This document shows, in pieces, positions 59,312 through 64,000 of a stretch of 64,000 bases of DNA (position 1 is the first letter of the stretch; each line of letters begins with the position of its first letter). The stretch is from Mycobacterium lehmannii (GTDB lineage: Bacteria; Actinomycetota; Actinomycetes; Mycobacteriales; Mycobacteriaceae), in the NCBI RefSeq assembly GCF_002245535.1, contig NZ_NKCN01000011.1, forward strand, positions 1 to 64,000, given 5' to 3'. The translations under genes and the position numbers were made by a program. The notes under the pieces were generated by a model. It had not been told where the DNA came from and searched no databases. It saw nothing but the letters and a program-made list of their open reading frames with translations.

Positions 59312-59989
59312 TCAGCGGCCGGTCGGTTCCCATGTCCGCATGGCCGCGTCGAGGCCCTGATCGTCCAACGCGCGCACCGGCAACGGTTCGTTGTCGTCGC
59401 CAGAACGCATACCGTCCAACAGGATCCCGACGTAGCGACGCCACAGATCGGTGTCGACGTGTCCGGCGAACTCGCTGACCATTCCGGCGAGCAGGCTGAG
59501 CAGAGGCAGGTCGGTGTGCGAGATGTCCGAGCGCAGACGGCCGTCGGTCTGCGCTCGTTTGACGACTTGCACCGCCACCGGGTGAAGGCGTTCCTGTGCC
59601 GCCACCACGCGGGCACCGCCGTAGGCTTTGCTGAACGCGATTTCTCGCAAGCCCCGGTCGGTAGCGGTCATCGCGCACAGCTGCTCGACGAACCACACGA
59701 AGCCCTCCCACGGATCGTTGTGCTCCAGCGCGGTTTCCGCCAACGCGGTCATCTGGTCCAGGCCGTCGACGAAGATCGCCTCGAGCAGTTCGTCTTTGGT
59801 CGCGAACCGTCGATACACCGTTCCCACTCCCACCCCTGCGTACCGGGCGACGTCATTGAGGTTGGGCTCCAAACCTTTTGATGCGAACAACTCACGGGCC
59901 GCTTTCAGAACGCGTGTGCGGTTGCGTTCAGCGTCTTTGCGCAGGGGGCGACAACCCAGCCGCGGCGACTCCGTCTCACCCACATCCAT
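59312..59989 (-). CDS. TetR-family regulator divergent from mmpS-mmpL
   Basis: A 225-residue regulator: the DNA-binding domain has RTRVLKAARELFASKGLE followed by NDVARYAGVGVGTVYRRFAT. A start at ATG 59989 (MDVGETESPRLG) is preferred over 60013. The 192-base divergent space before mmpS has an inverted repeat (60020-60042) that fits a TetR operator. Regulators of this kind control mmpS5/mmpL5-type efflux and azole, bedaquiline or clofazimine resistance in other mycobacteria; that link is by analogy. Confidence 0.85.
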   Translation of the reverse strand: MDVGETESPRLGCRPLRKDAERNRTRVLKAARELFASKGLEPNLNDVARYAGVGVGTVYRRFATKDELLEAIFVDGLDQMTALAETALEHNDPWEGFVWFVEQLCAMTATDRGLREIAFSKAYGGARVVAAQERLHPVAVQVVKRAQTDGRLRSDISHTDLPLLSLLAGMVSEFAGHVDTDLWRRYVGILLDGMRSGDDNEPLPVRALDDQGLDAAMRTWEPTGR

Positions 59990-60019
59990 CCGGCCGAGTG
60001 TAATGCGGTCCACAGTAAA

Positions 60020-60042
60020 GCGGATTGACCTTGTCCGCTTCG
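60020..60042. promoter_or_regulatory. Probable TetR operator and mmpS promoter
   Basis: AAGCGGA-N9-TCCGCTT is an exact seven-base inverted repeat with a nine-base spacer. Inside it lies TTGACC, which with TAGCTT 17 bases further (60050-60055) could form a promoter for mmpS; the operator would cover the -35 box. The site is between the TetR gene and mmpS, so autoregulation and repression of the efflux pair are expected. Confidence 0.65.
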
Positions 60043-60181
60043 TTCGTTAGCTTGGCTGACTAGCACTGCGCCCCTTGAGCCCGGGGTGGTCACAACGCCG
60101 GAAGGCCCGCACATTGACTCCCGTCGATCGATTTCCCGCACTGCTCGTGCGCGCTGATGCCGACCCGGGGGAGCGCCGGTC

Positions 60182-60601
60182 ATGAAGCTGGTGACGCGCG
60201 TCTGGCTCCCCGTCATGATCGTGATCGCCGCGACTGCGGGCGTTCTCGCGGTGTCGCACTTCCGGGGCATCTTCGGTGCCGAACCCGCTCTGAAGACCCC
60301 GATCGGTGCCGACACCGCGGAGAAGTTCATCCCGAAGGTGGTCACCTATGAGGTCTTCGGTACGGGCAACGCCGTGGTCAACTACCTCGATCTCGACGGA
60401 AAGCCGGTGCGCGCCGGAACCGTGAGCCTGCCGTGGTCGCTGACGTTGGAGACCACAGCGCCGTCGGTAGCGCCGAACATCATCGCCCAGACCGACGGCC
60501 AGTCCATCGGCTGCCGCATCACCGTGGACGACGAACTCAAGGATGAGAAGACGGCTCAGGGTGTGAACGCCCAGACGTTCTGTCTGGTGAAGTCCGCATG
60601 A
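60182..60601 (+). CDS. mmpS: MmpS-family membrane accessory protein
   Basis: A 139-residue protein with one transmembrane helix near the N-terminus ([20 protein letters not shown]) and an extracytoplasmic beta-rich MmpS domain including [18 protein letters not shown] and a Cys pair (IGCRITV and FCLV). The ATG at 60182 has GGGGGAG nine bases upstream. It overlaps the mmpL gene by four bases. MmpS proteins stabilise or assist their MmpL partner. Confidence 0.92.
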   Translation: MKLVTRVWLPVMIVIAATAGVLAVSHFRGIFGAEPALKTPIGADTAEKFIPKVVTYEVFGTGNAVVNYLDLDGKPVRAGTVSLPWSLTLETTAPSVAPNIIAQTDGQSIGCRITVDDELKDEKTAQGVNAQTFCLVKSA

Positions 60602-63510
60602 GTGCACCGGTCGACGACGCGCCGACGAACCCCAACCCGATCGCCCGGCCGAAACGTCCGTGGCTTCCGCGGTTGATCCGCATGTTCGCTCTGCCGATCA
60701 TCGTGGGCTGGGTCGTCATCATCGGCTTCCTCAACACCGCGGTGCCGCAGCTCGAAGTGGTCGGCAAGCAGCGCGCGGTGTCGATGAGCCCGCAGGATGC
60801 GCCGTCGATGATCGCGATGAAGCGCGTCGGCACAACGTTCGAGGAATACGACACCAGCAGCTCGGTCATGGTCGTGCTCGAGGGCGAGAAGAAGCTGGGT
60901 GTCGAGGCGCTGGAGTTCTACGAACAGATGGTGCGTGATCTGCGCGCCGACACCGCACACGTGCAGTATGTGCAGGACCTGTGGTCCGACTCGTTCACCG
61001 CCGCGGGCGCGCAGAGCGTCGACGGCAAGGCCGCTTACACCCAGGTGTACATCGCCGGCGACCAGGGCGAGAGGTTGGCCAACGAGTCGGTGCGCGCCGT
61101 GCGGGACATCGTCGCCAAACACCCGACACCGCCGGGCGTCGGGGTTTACGTCACCGGGGCGGCGGCGACGACGACCGACCAGAACGCCGTCGGCGACAAG
61201 AGCATGCGGACCATCGAGATGCTCACCTTTGGCGTCATCGTCGTCATGCTGTTGGTGATCTACCGGTCCGTCGCCACAACGCTGGTGCTGCTCGGCATGC
61301 TCGCGATGGGATTGCTCGGCAACCGCGGGTTGATCTCATTTCTGGGCTACCACAACGTCTTTGGACTGACGACCTTCGCCACCAACCTGGTGGTCACCCT
61401 GACCATCGCCACCGCCGTCGACTACGGGATCTTTCTGGTCGGCCGGTACCAGGAGGCCCGCCGATCCGGTGAGGACCGAGAATCGGCGTACTACACGATG
61501 TTTCACGGGACCGCCCACGTCGTGGCGGCGTCCGGGTTGACCATCGCGGGCGCCACCTTCTGCCTGAACTTCACCCGGCTGCCCTACTTCCAGAGCATGG
61601 GCTATCCGATGGCCGCGGCGATGGTGTTCGGCATCGTGGTGGCCTTGACGTTCGGCCCCGCGTTGATCTCGGTGGTCAGCCGCTTCGGCCGCGTACTCGA
61701 ACCCAAGGGCAAATCATCGACCCGGGCGTGGCGGAGGATCGGCACCTCGACCGTCCGCTGGCCCGGTGCGTTCGTGGTGGTGGCCGTCGCGGCCTGCCTG
61801 GTCGGCTTGCTCGCGCTGCCCAGCTACCACACGAGCTACAACGACCGGCTGTATCTGCCCGACGACATCTCGGCGAACGTCGGTTACGCGGCGGCGACCC
61901 GCCACTTCTCCGAGGCCCGGATGAACCCGGACGTGCTGATGGTCGAGACCGACCGCGACCTGCGCAACCCGGCAGGGTTCCTGATGATCGACAAGATCGC
62001 GAAAGCCTTGGCCGATGTCGAGGGAATCGCCCAGGTGCAGGCGATCACCCGGCCCGACGGCAAGCCGATCGAACACACGACGATCCCCTACATGATCGGC
62101 CAGCAAGGTGTCGGCCAGCTCATGTCCAACGACTACCAGCAGGGCGTCATCGACAACATCATGGCCCAGGCCGACGAGATGGCCCACACCATCGAGTCGA
62201 TGGAGAAGATGAACTCGATCACCCGTGAACTGTCCGTGGTGTCGCGGAGTATGGCCGACAAGATGACCGACACGTCGCTGACCGTGCAGGAAGTGCGCGA
62301 CAACATCGCCAACTTCGATGACTTCTTCCGCCCCGTGCGCAACTACTTCTACTGGGAGCCACACTGTTTCAACATCCCGGTCTGCTGGTCGCTGCGTTCC
62401 ATCTTCAACAGCCTCGACGGCATCTCGACCATGTCCGACGACTTCCAGGCGATGGTTCCTGACATCAACCGGATGGCCGACCTGACGCTGGAGATGACCG
62501 CCGTGATGCCGGGGATGATCCAGTCGATGAAGAACCAGCGCCAGATGATGCTGAACCAGTATCAGGTTCAGAAGGCGCAGCAGGACCAGACCATGGAGCA
62601 GCAGGAAGACAGTGCGGCGATGGGGGAGGCGTTCGACGAAGCCCTCAACGACGACTCCTTCTACGTTCCGCCGGAAGCGTTCACGAACGCCGACTTCATC
62701 CGCGGCATGGACCTGATGATGTCGCCGGACGGGCACGCCGTCCGGTTCACCATCATCCACCAGGGCGATCCGCTGACCGAGGACGGCATTTCGCGGATCG
62801 AACCGCTGAAGAAGGCCGCGGCGGCGGCGATCAAGGGCACGCCGCTGGAAGGTTCCTGGGTCTACGTCGGCGGCGCCGCGGCGATGTTCGACGACATGCA
62901 GCAGGGCGCCGATTACGACCTGCTGATCGCGGTCACAGCGGCGCTCCTGCTGATCCTCGTCATCATGATGGTCATCACCCGAGCGCTGGTTGCCGCCCTG
63001 GTCATCGTCGGAACCGTGGCGCTCAGCCTGGGCACCGCGTTCGGGATGTCAGTGGTGCTGTGGCAGCACATCATCGGCATCCCCCTGCACTGGATGGTCC
63101 TGCCGATGGCGATCATCGTGCTGGTGGCCGTCGGCGCGGACTACAACCTGCTGCTGGTGTCGCGAATGAAGGAGGAAGTCCACGCCGGACTGCGCACCGG
63201 AACCATCCGCGCCATGGCGGGCAGCGGGCCCGTCGTCACCGCCGCCGGGTTGGTGTTCGCGTTCACCATGGCGACGATGGCGGTCAGCGACCTGATCGTC
63301 ATCGGCCAGGTCGGCACGACGATCGCGCTGGGCCTGATGTTCGACACGTTCGTAATCAGGGGATTGATGACGCCGTCGGTGGCCACGCTGCTCGGACGGT
63401 GGTTCTGGTGGCCGCTGCAGGTGCGCCAGCGTCCGCGCCCGGCGCCGTGGCCCCAGCCGATCCAACGCGATCCCGCGGGACATGGCGGACCGTTCGCCGA
63501 TGCCCATTAG
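60598..63510 (+). CDS. mmpL: MmpL-family RND transporter
   Basis: A 970-residue inner-membrane RND pump. It has 12 transmembrane helices in two halves, each with a large periplasmic domain of about 150-300 residues: [20 protein letters not shown] in helix 4 with the FATN and following TAVDYGIFL (a proton relay region), and [20 protein letters not shown] in the second half. The N-terminal part ([17 protein letters not shown]) is typical of MmpL5-type efflux. The second periplasmic domain has a Gln/Met-rich coiled segment. It should export lipids, siderophores or drugs using the proton gradient. Confidence 0.95.
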   Translation: MSAPVDDAPTNPNPIARPKRPWLPRLIRMFALPIIVGWVVIIGFLNTAVPQLEVVGKQRAVSMSPQDAPSMIAMKRVGTTFEEYDTSSSVMVVLEGEKKLGVEALEFYEQMVRDLRADTAHVQYVQDLWSDSFTAAGAQSVDGKAAYTQVYIAGDQGERLANESVRAVRDIVAKHPTPPGVGVYVTGAAATTTDQNAVGDKSMRTIEMLTFGVIVVMLLVIYRSVATTLVLLGMLAMGLLGNRGLISFLGYHNVFGLTTFATNLVVTLTIATAVDYGIFLVGRYQEARRSGEDRESAYYTMFHGTAHVVAASGLTIAGATFCLNFTRLPYFQSMGYPMAAAMVFGIVVALTFGPALISVVSRFGRVLEPKGKSSTRAWRRIGTSTVRWPGAFVVVAVAACLVGLLALPSYHTSYNDRLYLPDDISANVGYAAATRHFSEARMNPDVLMVETDRDLRNPAGFLMIDKIAKALADVEGIAQVQAITRPDGKPIEHTTIPYMIGQQGVGQLMSNDYQQGVIDNIMAQADEMAHTIESMEKMNSITRELSVVSRSMADKMTDTSLTVQEVRDNIANFDDFFRPVRNYFYWEPHCFNIPVCWSLRSIFNSLDGISTMSDDFQAMVPDINRMADLTLEMTAVMPGMIQSMKNQRQMMLNQYQVQKAQQDQTMEQQEDSAAMGEAFDEALNDDSFYVPPEAFTNADFIRGMDLMMSPDGHAVRFTIIHQGDPLTEDGISRIEPLKKAAAAAIKGTPLEGSWVYVGGAAAMFDDMQQGADYDLLIAVTAALLLILVIMMVITRALVAALVIVGTVALSLGTAFGMSVVLWQHIIGIPLHWMVLPMAIIVLVAVGADYNLLLVSRMKEEVHAGLRTGTIRAMAGSGPVVTAAGLVFAFTMATMAVSDLIVIGQVGTTIALGLMFDTFVIRGLMTPSVATLLGRWFWWPLQVRQRPRPAPWPQPIQRDPAGHGGPFADAH

Positions 63511-63519
63511 TGTGGGGGC

Positions 63520-64000
63520 GTGACCCACTATGACGTCGTCGTTCTCGGAGCAGGTCCCGGCGGGTACGTCGCGGCCATCCGGGCCGCGCAGCTCGGACTG
63601 AACACCGCCATCGTCGAGCCCAAGTATTGGGGCGGCGTGTGCCTCAACGTCGGGTGCATCCCGTCCAAAGCGTTGCTGCGTAACGCGGAGCTCGCGCACA
63701 TCTTCACCAAGGAAGCCAAGCAGTTCGGCATCAACGGAGAGGCGACGTTCGACTACGGCGTCGCCTTCGACCGCAGCCGCAAGATCGCCGACGGGCGCGT
63801 CGCCGGCGTGCACTACTTGATGAAGAAGAACAAGATCACCGAGATCCACGGCTACGGCAAATTCAAAGACGATCACACACTCGAGGTCGATCTGAACGAA
63901 GGCGGCACCGAGGCAGTCGAGTTCGACAACATCATCATCGCGACCGGTAGCAGCACCCGCCTGGTGCCCGGCACGTCCCTGTCCGAAAACGTGGTCACCT
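63520..64000 (+). CDS. lpd: Dihydrolipoyl dehydrogenase, 5' part
   Basis: The first 160 codons of lipoamide dehydrogenase (E3), starting at GTG 63520 and running off the right edge. [20 protein letters not shown] is the FAD-binding dinucleotide fold, [16 protein letters not shown] has the redox-active Cys pair, and [11 protein letters not shown] follows. In M. tuberculosis (Rv0462) it serves pyruvate and branched-chain dehydrogenases and the peroxynitrite reductase. The C-terminal domains are outside the window. Confidence 0.96.
   Translation, partial: MTHYDVVVLGAGPGGYVAAIRAAQLGLNTAIVEPKYWGGVCLNVGCIPSKALLRNAELAHIFTKEAKQFGINGEATFDYGVAFDRSRKIADGRVAGVHYLMKKNKITEIHGYGKFKDDHTLEVDLNEGGTEAVEFDNIIIATGSSTRLVPGTSLSENVVT

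Overview
The window is a high-GC, gene-dense actinobacterial chromosome segment and almost certainly comes from a Mycobacterium, probably a fast-growing Mycolicibacterium-type species. From memory, the gene order matches the M. tuberculosis H37Rv stretch Rv0420c-Rv0440 (septum-formation protein, hydrolase, thiD, thiC, xthA, GNAT, def, DUF3263 protein, virR, sodC, YbdK, LON-domain protein, AAA ATPase, pssA, psd, moeA2, SDR, groEL2). It then matches Rv0457c-Rv0462 (S9 peptidase, aldehyde dehydrogenase, DUF779 protein, two membrane proteins, lpd). Species-specific blocks interrupt this backbone.

Layout. Positions 1-6.2 kb hold a minus-strand block: a proline-rich partial ORF at an oddly G-rich edge, a septum-formation-domain protein, a hydrolase, thiD and thiC behind a TPP riboswitch, then xthA, a GNAT and def. 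From 6.3-9.7 kb plus-strand genes run from the DUF3263 protein to the LON-domain protein. From 9.7-12.1 kb there is an accessory minus-strand trio that looks type VII-secretion related: an EspC-like 94-residue protein, a large WxG-containing protein and an overlapping membrane protein. From 12.2-19.3 kb come a methyltransferase and a complete, translationally coupled Mrp/Mnh cation/proton antiporter operon with an A-B fusion. At 19.4-19.85 kb two opposite-strand gene remnants abut. A DUF1707 gene behind a strong two-operator promoter follows, then the AAA-pssA-psd-moeA-SDR block.

From 26.5-36.6 kb are bacterial-PH membrane proteins, an FAD oxidoreductase, a HAD phosphatase, an SF2 helicase, a class II UvrA-like protein and a cupin. 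A tetR gene carrying an apparent frameshift precedes groEL2, which has two CIRCE operators and a clear terminator. From 39-49 kb are mostly metabolic genes (two SDR/AhpD-like genes, D-aminoacylase, VOC, DinB, PAP2, TetR plus aldehyde dehydrogenase, crotonase). From 49.4-51.6 kb is an efeO-efeB iron/heme pair with a possible IdeR box and no permease. At 53.6-56.2 kb a 26-residue ORF with a strong Shine-Dalgarno is translationally coupled to a PhyH-type Fe(II)/2-oxoglutarate dioxygenase. A TetR-mmpS-mmpL efflux cassette sits between the second membrane gene and lpd, which runs off the right edge.

The best candidates for undescribed biology are the 26-residue peptide plus dioxygenase unit (53792-54747), the T7SS-like trio (9668-12091), and a palindromic dispersed repeat present three times (20371, 39152, 57963), one copy of which appears to be translated inside the DUF779 gene. 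No tRNA, rRNA, CRISPR array or intact insertion sequence was recognised. All gene starts were chosen by eye from overlaps, Shine-Dalgarno sequences and remembered family lengths, and no database search was run.
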